A program made the position numbers and the translations under genes. Of a DNA stretch of 64,000 bases, positions 7,675 to 16,975 are shown piece by piece. Below the pieces are notes generated by a model. It saw only the letters and a list, made by a program, of their open reading frames with translations. It ran no database searches and was not told the DNA's origin. Source of the DNA: Microbacterium barkeri. Its GTDB lineage: Bacteria > Actinomycetota > Actinomycetes > Actinomycetales > Microbacteriaceae. The stretch is from positions 1 through 64,000 of the forward strand of contig NZ_BSEJ01000007.1 in the NCBI RefSeq assembly GCF_027921765.1. The letters are read 5' to 3'. Each line of letters begins with the position of its first letter. The stretch's first letter is position 1.

Positions 7675-9434
7675 GCGTCGATCGCGTGCGCGAACCGACG
7701 CCGCGCGCCCGCGCGAACGCGCATCCGGTCGATGAGCGGCGCCATCGCCCGGGCGATCTCGAGCTGCTCCTCGGAGTCGATCTCGATGGCCGTGCGCTCG
7801 GAAACCTCGACGATCTCGATACGGCCGAAGAACCGATGGCGGGCGCGGAGGAAGCCCTCGACATCCAGCACGTAGAACGCGCCCGTCTCGAGGAAGTGCG
7901 GCTCGCGGTCCTGCCGCCGCGGCCGGTACCCGACCTCGTGGTTGACCGCCTCGGCCCCCTGCTCGCCCCGCCGCCACAGGAAGCCGTAGGACTCGACCGC
8001 CGAGAACGCGCAATCGGCATTCCCCTCTCGGACCCCGGCCACCGCCATCCGGAGCGCCTCGGCGTCGATGAACGGCGACGTCGCCTGCAGGAAGACGAGC
8101 ACGCGCGGGCGCACGCCCTGGGCCGCGAGGGCGTCGAGCGCGTGCAGGAGCGCCGACTCCGAGCTCGCGGTCGAACCGGCGATCTCCGCCGGACGCTCGA
8201 TCACCGCCGCCCCGTGGACCGTCGCGGTCGCCGCGATCTCCGCATCGTCGGTCGACACGAACACCTGGTCGATGCCCGCGTCGAGCGCCGAGCGCACCGC
8301 GCGGCCCACAAGCGGGACCCCCGAGATGCGGCGGAGGTTCTTGCCCGGCACCCCCACCGACCCGCCGCGAGCGGGGATCACCGCGACGACGTCGGCCGGC
8401 GCCGTCGCCGCGTCGTCGATCGCAGCGGTCGGCGCGCCCCCGGAGCCCCCCAGCTCCCTCGCGCCGACCGCCGCAGTCTCATCCGGGGCTGTCCGCCCCG
8501 GCAGCTCGTCCGCGAACGGCTCGCCCGTGCGTCGCACGATGCCGTCCTTCTCGCGCAGCACGCTTCCCGTGCCCTCGAGCAGCAGCGACAGCGTCGTCGT
8601 CGCGCTCGTCGCGAGCGACAGGACCTCGAGCGGCCGCCCGGCCCCCGCCAGCACCAGCTCGACCGGAAGCCCGAGGCGTGCGACCGTCACACCCGGCAGC
8701 GCCGAGACGAGGTCGAGCTGCTCATCGGTCTCACGGCGGTGCGGCAGGTACGTCACCGGCTCAGCGGCCGCCTCGTCGGCGACCCACGCGATGTAGTCGG
8801 GAAGCGGCATATGCCCGTCCACCGGGCGCGCGCTGCCGAGCAGAAGGCGATCTCCACCCACGGCCCGCCTCATCCGGTCGCTGTGCGCGCTGTCGCGCAG
8901 CCATCCGAATCCGTGGGCGCCGACGCCGACCCCCAGCGTGCCCAGCGCCGCGGTGCGCTCGTCGCCCAGTGCGAACGCCGTGAAGAGGTCGACGCCGCCG
9001 GCGTGTGCGCGTCGGCGCAGGTGCTCGAGGGCCGAGGGGCCGAATCGCGCCGTGAGCCCGCGCTCGGTCTGCCCCGGTCGCGCGTAGGGGCGCCGCCCCG
9101 TGAGCGCGTCGGCGAGGGCGAGCGTGTTCGCGCCGTCGTCGAGGAACGTCACGCGGTCGGGGCGCAGCACGCTCGCGGCGAGACGGAACTGCCCCGAGAA
9201 GCCGTCGCCGACGATCCAGTGCCGGTGACGCGCGAGCAGCCGCCACGGGATGCCGAAGTACGGGAGCATGTCTCCGAGCGGCGCGCGCCGGGCCGAGAGC
9301 TCTGCCGCGGTCTCGGGAACCTGGGTCGTGAGGCGGCACGCGACATCGATCACCGTGCCGTGAGCGTGCGCCCACTCGGCCGCCCCGAGCAGCTGCAGGG
9401 GCGACTCGATCCATGCGACCGGCTCGCGCTCCAC
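7671..9434 (-). CDS. Sialyltransferase-like / CMP-sialate synthetase fusion
   Basis: 587 aa two-domain protein. The start chosen is GTG at 9434, with AGGAGG four bases upstream; an open frame continues further up but lacks a ribosome site. Residues 1-315 begin with AWIESPLQLLGAAEW, like the opening of lipooligosaccharide sialyltransferases and polysialyltransferase-like enzymes, and carry LDDGANT (98-104) and a YLPHRRE motif (229-235). Residues 348-570 are a complete acylneuraminate cytidylyltransferase, with the CTP-binding loop IPARGGSVGVPGKN (353-366), LQATSPF (449-455) and a C-terminal AIEIDSEEQLE. The enzyme would activate a nonulosonic acid with CTP and transfer it. An Ala/Gly-rich linker joins the halves. 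No sialate synthase (NeuB) gene lies in the window. Confidence 0.8.
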   Translation of the reverse strand: MEREPVAWIESPLQLLGAAEWAHAHGTVIDVACRLTTQVPETAAELSARRAPLGDMLPYFGIPWRLLARHRHWIVGDGFSGQFRLAASVLRPDRVTFLDDGANTLALADALTGRRPYARPGQTERGLTARFGPSALEHLRRRAHAGGVDLFTAFALGDERTAALGTLGVGVGAHGFGWLRDSAHSDRMRRAVGGDRLLLGSARPVDGHMPLPDYIAWVADEAAAEPVTYLPHRRETDEQLDLVSALPGVTVARLGLPVELVLAGAGRPLEVLSLATSATTTLSLLLEGTGSVLREKDGIVRRTGEPFADELPGRTAPDETAAVGARELGGSGGAPTAAIDDAATAPADVVAVIPARGGSVGVPGKNLRRISGVPLVGRAVRSALDAGIDQVFVSTDDAEIAATATVHGAAVIERPAEIAGSTASSESALLHALDALAAQGVRPRVLVFLQATSPFIDAEALRMAVAGVREGNADCAFSAVESYGFLWRRGEQGAEAVNHEVGYRPRRQDREPHFLETGAFYVLDVEGFLRARHRFFGRIEIVEVSERTAIEIDSEEQLEIARAMAPLIDRMRVRAGARRRFAHAIDA

Positions 9435-9598
9435 GTGACCTCCTGGCTCTGCGGGATGCCCCGCGCGGCGAGACGCGGGTGTCCCACCTTGACGACCAGG
9501 GTGAGTCGAGGTCGTGAACGGGCCCCGGTCCGCGGGTGAGCCGCGGACGACGCGCACATGAACGGATGGTGACGCGGCGGCACTGGCAGGATGGGCAC

Positions 9599-10516
9599 GT
9601 GCCCCGCCTCATGCTGCTCGACACCGCCTCGCTCTACTTCCGCGCGTTCTACGGCGTTCCCGACACGGTGCGCGCCGCCGACGGCACGCCCGTCAACGCG
9701 GCGCGCGGCCTCCTCGACATGATCGCGAAGCTCGTCACGACCTACGAGCCGACGCACCTCGTCGCCTGCTGGGACGACGACTGGCGCCCGCAGTGGCGCG
9801 TCGACCTCATCCCGTCGTACAAGGCGCACCGCGTCGTCGAAGTCGTCGCGGCCGGCCCCGACGTGGAGGAGGTCCCCGATCCCCTCGAGGCGCAGGTGCC
9901 GGTGATCCGCGAGGAGCTCAGCGCGCTGGGCATCCCGATCGTGGGTGCGGCGGAGCACGAGGCCGACGACGTCATCGGGTCTCTCGCGACGCAGTCCGCC
10001 ATGCCCGTCGACATCGTCACGGGCGATCGCGACCTCTTCCAGCTCGTCGACGACGCCCGCGAGGTGCGCGTCATCTCCACCGTGAAGGGCATGAGCAAGC
10101 TCGAGGTGATGACGGAGGGCGTCATCCTCGAGCGATACGGCATCCGCGCCGACCAGTACGCGGATTTCGCGACGCTCCGCGGCGACGCGTCCGACGGGCT
10201 GCCGGGCGTCGCGGGGGTCGGCGAGAAGACGGCGGCGACGCTCCTCGCCGCGCATGGCGATCTCGCGGCCATCCGCTCTGCCGCCGCCGAGGGCGCGGGC
10301 ATGACGAAGGGTCAGGCCGCGAAGGTCCTCGCCGCCGCGCCGTACCTCGACGTGGCGCCTCGGGTCGTCGCGGTCGTCAGAGACCTCGCGCTCGGCGACG
10401 TCGACGGAGAGCTGCGCCCGCTCGACGAGGCGCGCCGCACCGCCGCCCTCGAGCTCGCCGAGCGATGGAACCTCGGCACGTCGATGGCCCGCGCGATCGA
10501 CGCGCTCGACCGCTGA
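9599..10516 (+). CDS. 5'-3' exonuclease (FEN-like, standalone)
   Basis: 305 aa protein like the N-terminal nuclease domain of DNA polymerase I but without a polymerase domain. It opens LMLLDTASLYFRAFYGVPD. Acidic metal-ligand motifs are EADDVIGSLA and VTGDRDLFQLV, followed by the helix-hairpin-helix GVAGVGEKTAATLL. Such enzymes cut flap structures and remove RNA primers. The start taken is GTG 9599; an in-frame ATG at 9611 is the alternative. A CAGGAT hexamer ends exactly 6 bases before the GTG, matching the leaderless pattern seen elsewhere here. The gene is divergent from the sialate gene and convergent with trpD (3 bases between the stops). Confidence 0.9.
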   Translation: MPRLMLLDTASLYFRAFYGVPDTVRAADGTPVNAARGLLDMIAKLVTTYEPTHLVACWDDDWRPQWRVDLIPSYKAHRVVEVVAAGPDVEEVPDPLEAQVPVIREELSALGIPIVGAAEHEADDVIGSLATQSAMPVDIVTGDRDLFQLVDDAREVRVISTVKGMSKLEVMTEGVILERYGIRADQYADFATLRGDASDGLPGVAGVGEKTAATLLAAHGDLAAIRSAAAEGAGMTKGQAAKVLAAAPYLDVAPRVVAVVRDLALGDVDGELRPLDEARRTAALELAERWNLGTSMARAIDALDR

Positions 10517-10519
10517 CGA

Positions 10520-11584
10520 TCAGGCGACGCTGAACCGCTGCGTCGCCGCGATCCACTCCTCGAGCTTCGCGGTCGCCCGCCCGTCGTCGACCGCGGCCGC
10601 CGCCTCGTCGCGCGCCTCGGTGAGCCGCTGGATCATGTTGCGCTGGGCCTGCGTCGGGTCCTGCGACAGCCGGTAGGCCACGATCCCCGCCGCGGCGTTG
10701 AGCAGGACGATGTCCCGGACAGCTCCCTCCTCGCCCGCGAGCGTGCGACGCAGCACATCGGCGTTGTGCTCGGGGGTGCCGCCGAGGAGGTCCTCCATCT
10801 GCGCCGTCGGGATGCCGATGTCGCGCGGATGGATGTCGAACTCGTGCATGTCGCCGTTCGAGATCTCCCAGATGCGGCTGTACCCCGTCGTGGTGAGCTC
10901 GTCGAGCCCGTCCTCACCGCGGAACACGAGGGCCGTCGCGCCCCGCGTGCGGAACACGCCGGTGATGAGCGGAACGCTCTCGATCTGCGCGACGCCCACC
11001 GCGTTCGCCTCGGCACGCGCCGGGTTCACGAGCGGCCCGAGGTAGTTGAAGACCGTCGGGACGCCCAGCTCGGCGCGCGTCGGACCGGCGTGCTTGAAGC
11101 CCGGATGGAACGCGGCGGCCCAGGCGAACGTGATGCCGGCCGCGTCGAGCACCTGCGCGACGGCCTCAGCCGGGAGGCGCAGATCGATGCCCAGCGCGCT
11201 CAGGACATCCGATGCGCCCGACTTGGAGCTCGCGGCCTTGTTGCCGTGCTTCACGACGGGGATGCCCGTGGCCGCCACGATGATCGATGCCGTCGAGGAG
11301 ATGTTGACGGTGCCGAAGCGATCGCCCCCGGTCCCGACGATGTCGAGCACGCGCGGATCGACAGGCAGCGGCACGGCGGCCTCGAGGATCGCGTCGCGGA
11401 AGCCGATGATCTCCTCGACCGACTCCCCCTTGGCGCGCAGGGCGAGCAGGAATCCGCCGAGCTGAGCGGGCGTCGCCTGACCCTGCATGACCTGCCGCAT
11501 GGCCCAGGTCGCCTCCGACACGCTGAGGTCCTGACGGGACAGCACCGTGGTCAGAACGGACGGCCAGCTGAGCTCATCGATCAT
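10520..11584 (-). CDS. trpD: Anthranilate phosphoribosyltransferase
   Basis: 354 aa. It transfers phosphoribose from PRPP to anthranilate, the second step of the tryptophan branch. The glycine-rich PRPP-binding segment GTGGDRFGTVNISSTAS is followed by HGNKAASSKSGASDVL, the family signature. Length fits the family. It stands alone here, with no other trp gene beside it; its position next to ctaE is the usual one in actinobacteria. TAAGAT lies exactly 6 bases before the ATG with no Shine-Dalgarno sequence, so the mRNA is probably leaderless. Confidence 0.96.
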   Translation of the reverse strand: MIDELSWPSVLTTVLSRQDLSVSEATWAMRQVMQGQATPAQLGGFLLALRAKGESVEEIIGFRDAILEAAVPLPVDPRVLDIVGTGGDRFGTVNISSTASIIVAATGIPVVKHGNKAASSKSGASDVLSALGIDLRLPAEAVAQVLDAAGITFAWAAAFHPGFKHAGPTRAELGVPTVFNYLGPLVNPARAEANAVGVAQIESVPLITGVFRTRGATALVFRGEDGLDELTTTGYSRIWEISNGDMHEFDIHPRDIGIPTAQMEDLLGGTPEHNADVLRRTLAGEEGAVRDIVLLNAAAGIVAYRLSQDPTQAQRNMIQRLTEARDEAAAAVDDGRATAKLEEWIAATQRFSVA

Positions 11585-11590
11585 GCCTCG

Positions 11591-11596
11591 ATCTTA
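11591..11596 (-). promoter_or_regulatory. Leaderless -10 box of trpD
   Basis: TAAGAT on the minus strand, six bases (CGAGGC) before the ATG at 11584, so transcription would begin at or next to the start codon. Confidence 0.6.
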
Positions 11597-11699
11597 GGGC
11601 GCATGCGGGGCGGTCTCCCAGCAGGTTGTAAGGCGAACCTAAGTCGCAGGAGGGTGCGACGCACACCCTCCGGTGCCAAAATCACTCCCCGATATCGGC

Positions 11700-11705
11700 C
11701 ATAAT
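11700..11705 (+). promoter_or_regulatory. Leaderless -10 box of ctaE
   Basis: CATAAT in an AT-rich patch, followed by six bases and the GTG at 11712. No ribosome binding site lies between them. Confidence 0.6.
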
Positions 11706-11711
11706 GGACGG

Positions 11712-12341
11712 GTGACGACCTCAGCTACGTATGCCCCTGCGCCGAGAACCGTGAAGCGCCCCGATCCCGTCGCCGTCGGCACGATCGTCTGGCTCGGCAG
11801 CGAGGTCATGTTCTTCGCGGGTCTGTTCGCGATCTACTTCACCCTCCGCAGCACCTCCCCCGAGCTCTGGGAGAGCCGCACCGAGCTCCTCAACGTGCCG
11901 TTCGCGCTCGTGAACACGATCATCCTCGTGCTCTCGAGTGTCACGTGCCAGATGGGCGTGTTCGCCGCGGAGCGCATGCAGCCCTACACCGTCAAGGGCA
12001 ACGGCTGGAAGAGCTGGGGCATGGTCCCGTGGTTCTGGGTGACCTTCGCGCTGGGCGCGATCTTCGTCTCCGGCCAGGTCTGGGAGTACGCGCAGCTCGT
12101 CAGCGAGGGCATGCCGTACGGCGCCGACTCGTACTCGTCGGCCTTCTACCTCACGACCGGCTTCCACGCCATGCACGTGACCGGCGGCCTCGTCGCGTTC
12201 CTGTTCACCATCGGCCGCGCGTACGCGGTCAAGAAGTTCACGCACAAGGAAGCCACCACGGCGATCGTCGTGTCGTACTACTGGCACTTCGTCGACGTCG
12301 TCTGGATCGCCCTGTTCGCGGTCATCTACTTCCTGAAGTAA
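11712..12341 (+). CDS. ctaE: Cytochrome c oxidase subunit III
   Basis: 209 aa integral membrane subunit of the aa3-type oxidase. About five transmembrane segments are visible, from [21 protein letters not shown] to the C-terminal [20 protein letters not shown], a conserved heme-oxidase subunit III signature (WHFVDVVW). The GTG at 11712 was chosen because it directly follows a -10 box at leaderless spacing and gives the family length. It leads the plus-strand operon ctaE-qcrC-qcrA-qcrB, with 21 bases before qcrC. This is the conserved actinobacterial arrangement for the bc1-aa3 supercomplex. Confidence 0.96.
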   Translation: MTTSATYAPAPRTVKRPDPVAVGTIVWLGSEVMFFAGLFAIYFTLRSTSPELWESRTELLNVPFALVNTIILVLSSVTCQMGVFAAERMQPYTVKGNGWKSWGMVPWFWVTFALGAIFVSGQVWEYAQLVSEGMPYGADSYSSAFYLTTGFHAMHVTGGLVAFLFTIGRAYAVKKFTHKEATTAIVVSYYWHFVDVVWIALFAVIYFLK

Positions 12342-12362
12342 GAGCGGAGCAACAACATCCCC

Positions 12363-13166
12363 ATGGCACGAGAGAAGAAGCGCCGCTCCCACGGCCGTCG
12401 CAGCCCCCTCGCCGCAGCAGCCCTCATCGGCATCGGCCTCGTCCTGTCCGGCGGCATCTACGCCGGCGCGTCCGCGGCCGTCGCCGCGACGAGCCAGCCC
12501 ACCGCGGCCGAGACGAGCCTGACCGCCGAGGACGGCGAGAAGCTGTTCCAGGCGAACTGCGCCACCTGCCACGGCCTCGACCTGCAGGGCACGGACGACG
12601 GCCCCTCGCTGTACGGCGTCGGCGCGCTCGCGGTCGAGTTCCAGGTCTCCACCGGCCGCATGCCGATGGCCGCCCAGGGCCCGCAGGCCGACCAGAAGCC
12701 GGTCCAGTTCACCGAGGAGCAGATCCTCGCGATGGCCGAGTACGTGCAGTCGGTCGCCCCCGGCCCCGACTTCCCGTCGGACCACGTGCTCGACGGCGAG
12801 GGCGACCTCGCGCGTGGCGCTGAGCTGTTCCGCATCAACTGCGCCATGTGCCACAACGTCGCCGCAGCCGGCGGCGCGCTCACCCAGGGCAAGTGGGCCC
12901 CGGACATCCAGGACACGAGCGCCCTGCACATCTACGCGGCCATGGTCACCGGCCCGCAGAACATGCCCGTCTTCAACAACATGAACCTCACGCCCGAGGA
13001 CAAGCGCGACATCATCTCCGCTCTCCTCTACCAGCAGGAGCAGCAGGCGCCCGGCGGCTTCACGATCGGCTCGCTCGGCCCCGTCGCGGAGGGTCTCTTC
13101 GTGTGGATCTTCGGCATCGGTGGCCTCGTGGCCATCACGGTGTGGATCACGGCGAAGTCGAACTGA
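12363..13166 (+). CDS. qcrC: Cytochrome bc1 complex diheme cytochrome c subunit
   Basis: 267 aa. It carries electrons from the Rieske protein to the oxidase inside the bc1-aa3 supercomplex, replacing a soluble cytochrome c. Two heme c motifs are visible: CATCH (66-70) and CAMCH (160-164). There is an N-terminal signal anchor (about 15-42) and a C-terminal membrane helix (about 239-263, VWIFGIGGLVAITVWI). Two heme sites on one chain are the hallmark of actinobacterial QcrC. qcrA begins 2 bases after its stop. Confidence 0.96.
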   Translation: MAREKKRRSHGRRSPLAAAALIGIGLVLSGGIYAGASAAVAATSQPTAAETSLTAEDGEKLFQANCATCHGLDLQGTDDGPSLYGVGALAVEFQVSTGRMPMAAQGPQADQKPVQFTEEQILAMAEYVQSVAPGPDFPSDHVLDGEGDLARGAELFRINCAMCHNVAAAGGALTQGKWAPDIQDTSALHIYAAMVTGPQNMPVFNNMNLTPEDKRDIISALLYQQEQQAPGGFTIGSLGPVAEGLFVWIFGIGGLVAITVWITAKSN

Positions 13167-13168
13167 GC

Positions 13169-14260
13169 ATGGCGAACGAAGAGGACAAGAGCGACATGGC
13201 ACACGAGCACGACACGCAGGCGGTCGAGAAGGCCTACCGGCCTTCTCCCGGCCTCGCCGTCGCGGTCGACGACCCCGTGAAGAACCCGGGGCTCCCCCCG
13301 CACCGGGCGCGCATCACGGACAAGGACCCGCAGGCCAATCGCCGTGCGGTCCGCACGATCTACACGCTGTTCTACGTCTCGGTGGCGGCGAGCATCTGGG
13401 CGGTCGCCGCCTACATGCTGTTCCCCATCGAGGGCGACAACGCCACGATGTCGGCCATCCGAAACAACAACCTGTTCATCGGACTCGGCATCGCGTTCGC
13501 GCTGCTCGCGATCGGCATCGGGGCCATCCACTGGTCCAAGGCGATCATGAGCGACAAGGAGTTCGTCGAGGAGCGCCACACGACCCGCGGCTCCGAGCCG
13601 ACGCGCGCGGCCGCCGTCAAGGCCTTCGCCGACGCGAACGAGGAGTCCGGCTTCGGACGCCGCAAGATGATCCGGAACTCGCTGTTCGCGGCTCTCGCGG
13701 CCAGCATCATCCCGGGCATCACGCTCTTCCGCAACCTCGCCCCGAACGACGGCAAGGACCCGGTCCAGCTGCTCAACGAGACGATGTGGGAGAAGGGCGA
13801 GCGCCTCGTGCTCGACCCGGAGGGCACGCCCGTCAAGGCGTCGGATGTCACGCTCGGGTCGGCGTTCCACATCATCCCCGAGTCGCTCGCGTCGCTGTCG
13901 CACTCCGACGGCTACCTCGAGGAGAAGGCGAAGGCCATCGTGCTCCTCGTCCGCCTGCTCCCCGAGCAGCTCACCGAGAGCGAGGAGCGCAAGGACTGGT
14001 CGTACGACGGCATCGTCGCGTACTCCAAGGTGTGCACGCACGTCGGCTGCCCCGTCGCCCTGTACGAGCAGCAGACGCATCACCTCCTGTGCCCCTGCCA
14101 CCAGTCGCAGTTCGACGTGTCCGACCACGCGAAGGTCGTCTTCGGCCCCGCCGCGCGTCCGCTGCCGCAGCTGCCCATCACCGTCGACGACGAGGGCTAC
14201 CTCGTCGCCAAGAGCGGCTTCACCGAACCCGTCGGCCCGAGCTTCTGGGAGCGTCATTGA
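13169..14260 (+). CDS. qcrA: Ubiquinol-cytochrome c reductase Rieske subunit
   Basis: 363 aa iron-sulfur subunit of the bc1 complex. Cluster ligands are in CTHVGC (289-294) and CPCH (308-311). Three hydrophobic helices (about 62-86, 102-124 and 170-188) match the three-helix anchor of actinobacterial QcrA, unlike the single helix of proteobacterial Rieske proteins. The start is uncertain: the ATG at 13169 is used, but an ATG at 13196 (ninth codon later) is also possible. It ends in a TGA inside the TTGA that starts qcrB. Confidence 0.95.
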   Translation: MANEEDKSDMAHEHDTQAVEKAYRPSPGLAVAVDDPVKNPGLPPHRARITDKDPQANRRAVRTIYTLFYVSVAASIWAVAAYMLFPIEGDNATMSAIRNNNLFIGLGIAFALLAIGIGAIHWSKAIMSDKEFVEERHTTRGSEPTRAAAVKAFADANEESGFGRRKMIRNSLFAALAASIIPGITLFRNLAPNDGKDPVQLLNETMWEKGERLVLDPEGTPVKASDVTLGSAFHIIPESLASLSHSDGYLEEKAKAIVLLVRLLPEQLTESEERKDWSYDGIVAYSKVCTHVGCPVALYEQQTHHLLCPCHQSQFDVSDHAKVVFGPAARPLPQLPITVDDEGYLVAKSGFTEPVGPSFWERH

Positions 14261-15942
14261 GCACCGCAACCGTCACTGACAAGCCGCAGGAGAAGCCCCT
14301 CGGCGGACGCTTCGTCGGCGCGACGGCGAACTACATCGACGAGCGGACGAGCATGTCCGGCTTCGTCAAGGCCCTCGGACGCAAGGTCTTCCCCGACCAC
14401 TGGTCGTTCATGCTCGGCGAGATCGCGCTGTGGTCGTTCGTCGTGGTCCTGCTCTCGGGCACGTACCTCACGTTCTTCTTCCAGGCGTCGATGGTCGAGA
14501 CGCACTACGACGGCGCCTGGCTGCCGATGCGCGGCATCCCGATGTCCGCGGCCATGGAGTCGACGCTGCACATCAGCTTCGACATCCGCGGCGGTCTGCT
14601 CGTCCGCCAGATCCACCACTGGGCGGCGCTCGTCTTCGTGGCGGGCATCGGCATCCACATGCTCCGCGTGTTCTTCACGGGCGCGTTCCGCAAGCCGCGT
14701 GAGCTGAACTGGGTCATCGGCTTCGTCCTGTTCATCCTCGCGATGGCCGAGGGCTTCACGGGCTACTCGCTCCCCGACGACCTCCTCTCGGGCAACGGCC
14801 TCCGCATCATCGACGGCATGATCAAGGGCATCCCGCTCATCGGCACGTGGACCTCGTACCTCCTCTTCGGCGGCGAGTTCCCCGGCACCGACATCGTGGG
14901 CCGCCTGTACACGCTGCACATCCTGATCCTGCCGCTGCTCGTCATCGGCCTGATCGCCGTGCACCTGCTGCTCATGATCGTCAACAAGCACACGCAGTTC
15001 GCCGGCCCCGGCCGCACGAACGAGAACGTCGTGGGCTACCCGATGATGCCGGTCTACATGTCCAAGATGGGCGGCTTCTTCTTCATCGTGTTCGGCGCGA
15101 TCGTGCTCATCGCATCGCTCGTGCAGATCAACCCGATCTGGAACTACGGTCCGTACGACCCGTCCCCCGTCTCGGCTGGAACCCAGCCCGACTGGTACAT
15201 CGGCTTCGCGGACGGCGCGCTGCGTCTCGCCCCCTCGCACCTCGACGTCGTCATCGGCAACTACACGCTGTCGTTCGGCATCCTCATCCCGCTCGTCGTC
15301 CTCGGCCTCTTCATCGTGGTCGTCATGTTCTACCCCTTCATCGAGGCGTGGATCACGGGCGACAAGCGCGAGCACCACATCGCCCAGCGCCCGCGCAACG
15401 CCGCGACGCGCACCGCGATCGGCGCGGCCGGCGTGGTCTTCTACGCGACGCTGTGGGCCGCTGCCTCGTCGGACATCATCGCGACGCACTTCCGCCTGAC
15501 GATGGAGGGAGTCATCCTCTTCCTCCAGATCTCGCTGATCCTCGCCCCGGTGGTCGTGTACTTCATCACGAAGCGCGTCTGCATCGCGCTGCAGAAGAAG
15601 GACCGCGAGATCGTCCTCCACGGCTACGAGTCGGGCCGCATCGTCCGCCTCCCCGGCGGCGAGTACCGCGAGGTGCACAAGCCCGTGAACGAGTACGAGC
15701 GCTGGAAGCTCGTCGCGGAGGAGACGTACGAGCCTCTCGTCGTCCGTCCTGACGACCGTGGCCGCATCACGGCTGGCCAGAAGCTCCGCGCGGGCCTCTC
15801 GCGCTGGTTCTTCGAGGACCGCCTCGCTCCGGTCACCGAGACGGAGTACCGCGCGGCGCTCGAGCACCAGCAGCACGTGCTTCACGAGTACGGCGACGGG
15901 CACGCCCACGGCGAGCTCGAGTCGGGCCACGACAAGCACTGA
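14257..15942 (+). CDS. qcrB: Cytochrome bc1 complex cytochrome b subunit
   Basis: 561 aa membrane subunit holding the two b hemes and the quinone sites. The start is a TTG overlapping the qcrA stop (TTGA), with GGGAG upstream; no ATG or GTG fits the conserved N-terminus. Heme-ligand helices include RQIHHWAALVFVAGIGIHMLR and LYTLHILILPLLVIGLIAVH. The C-terminal extension typical of actinobacterial QcrB is present and ends in a His-rich tail (HAHGELESGHDKH). It is the last gene of the operon, followed by a strong hairpin. Confidence 0.96.
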   Translation: MSTATVTDKPQEKPLGGRFVGATANYIDERTSMSGFVKALGRKVFPDHWSFMLGEIALWSFVVVLLSGTYLTFFFQASMVETHYDGAWLPMRGIPMSAAMESTLHISFDIRGGLLVRQIHHWAALVFVAGIGIHMLRVFFTGAFRKPRELNWVIGFVLFILAMAEGFTGYSLPDDLLSGNGLRIIDGMIKGIPLIGTWTSYLLFGGEFPGTDIVGRLYTLHILILPLLVIGLIAVHLLLMIVNKHTQFAGPGRTNENVVGYPMMPVYMSKMGGFFFIVFGAIVLIASLVQINPIWNYGPYDPSPVSAGTQPDWYIGFADGALRLAPSHLDVVIGNYTLSFGILIPLVVLGLFIVVVMFYPFIEAWITGDKREHHIAQRPRNAATRTAIGAAGVVFYATLWAAASSDIIATHFRLTMEGVILFLQISLILAPVVVYFITKRVCIALQKKDREIVLHGYESGRIVRLPGGEYREVHKPVNEYERWKLVAEETYEPLVVRPDDRGRITAGQKLRAGLSRWFFEDRLAPVTETEYRAALEHQQHVLHEYGDGHAHGELESGHDKH

Positions 15943-15954
15943 GCCAACGGCTTC

Positions 15955-15996
15955 AGCAGAAGGGCCCCGGATCCTCGGATCCGGGGCCCTTCTGCT
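15955..15996. terminator. Bidirectional hairpin between qcrB and the 2-hydroxyacid dehydrogenase gene
   Basis: Perfect inverted repeat of 20 bases each side (15955-15974 and 15977-15996) with a 2-base centre, 12 bases after the qcrB stop and 13 before the end of the opposing gene. There is no T-run. Confidence 0.8.
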
Positions 15997-16009
15997 GTCA
16001 CCGGATCCC

Positions 16010-16969
16010 TCAGCCGAGCACGCGGATGGGCGCGCCATCCAGGAACGCCTGAACGTTCTCCACGATCGCGGGATAGAACACCTCGTACGACGCGCTCGTC
16101 ACGTAGCCGAGGTGGGGCGTGAGGACGGTCCGCGGCGCGGACGCAAGCGGATGGTCGTGCGGAAGCGGCTCGGTGTCGAACACGTCGAGCGCGGCGCCGC
16201 CGAGCCATCCCTCCGTCAGCCCGCGGACGAGAGCGTCCGTGTCGACAAGGCCAGCGCGCGCCGTGTTCACGAGCAGTCCGTCCGGGCCGAGCGCGCGCAG
16301 CTCCCTCTCCCCCACGACGAGACGCGTGCTGTCGGACAGCCGCAGGTGGAGCGAGAGGATGTCCGCTCGTTCGGCGAGCTCGAGCAGCGTCGACGCGCGC
16401 TCGGCGCCGGCGGCAGCGGCGCGCTCCTCCGTGAGATGCGGGCTCCACGCGGCCACCGACATCCCGAACGCGTGCGCATAGCGGGCGATGCGCGAGCCGA
16501 TGCGTCCGAGCCCGACGATGCCGAGCGTCATCTCCTCCGCCTCGCGCCCGACGGTCTGCTGCCAGGCCCCGCTGCGCGCGTTCCCGTCCTCCACGGGGAG
16601 GTTCCGGAGGGCGGCCAGCAGGAGCGCCCAGGTGAGCTCTGGAGCACCGGCCGCGGAGCCGGGAGTCCCGGCGACGACGATGCCGCGCTCGCGCGCCGCC
16701 ACCAGGTCGATGGACGCGTTGGCCATCCCGGTTGTGACGAGAAGGCGCAGAGCCGGCAGGCGCTCGAGAGCGACCCGGTCGAACGCCGTGCGCTCGCGCA
16801 TCGCCGCGACCGCGTCGAAGCCCTGCAGGGCGCGAGCGGCGTCATCCCCCAAGTGCTCGTGGAAGAAGACCACGTCGACGCCTCGCGCACGGAGCGCATC
16901 CCAGTCGGCGTAGGACGCCGCCACGCGCTGGTAGTCGTCGAGCACGGCCAGTCGGCGAAGAGATCCCAT
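16010..16969 (-). CDS. D-isomer-specific 2-hydroxyacid dehydrogenase family protein
   Basis: 319 aa NAD(P)-dependent oxidoreductase. The Rossmann motif GLGRIGSRIARYA is near 151. The catalytic triad of the family is visible as Arg in NTARAGLVD, Glu in VFDTEPLP and His in LTPHLGY. These enzymes interconvert 2-keto acids and D-2-hydroxy acids; the substrate cannot be read from sequence. It sits alone between the two convergent respiratory operons. TAGGTT exactly 6 bases before the ATG suggests a leaderless mRNA. Confidence 0.9.
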   Translation of the reverse strand: MGSLRRLAVLDDYQRVAASYADWDALRARGVDVVFFHEHLGDDAARALQGFDAVAAMRERTAFDRVALERLPALRLLVTTGMANASIDLVAARERGIVVAGTPGSAAGAPELTWALLLAALRNLPVEDGNARSGAWQQTVGREAEEMTLGIVGLGRIGSRIARYAHAFGMSVAAWSPHLTEERAAAAGAERASTLLELAERADILSLHLRLSDSTRLVVGERELRALGPDGLLVNTARAGLVDTDALVRGLTEGWLGGAALDVFDTEPLPHDHPLASAPRTVLTPHLGYVTSASYEVFYPAIVENVQAFLDGAPIRVLG

Positions 16970-16975
16970 GCTCCG

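Noticed and set aside
5042-9434. Mobile genomic island
   Set aside because: The content looks accessory and part of it has unusual composition, but there is no integrase, transposase, tRNA or flanking direct repeat, so mobility is not supported.
9435-9598. Extra N-terminal coding for the sialate fusion or the exonuclease
   Set aside because: Both frames are open into this gap, but the ribosome site (AGGAGG) and the -10-like box fix the starts at 9434 and 9599, and the extra residues look like random high-GC translation.
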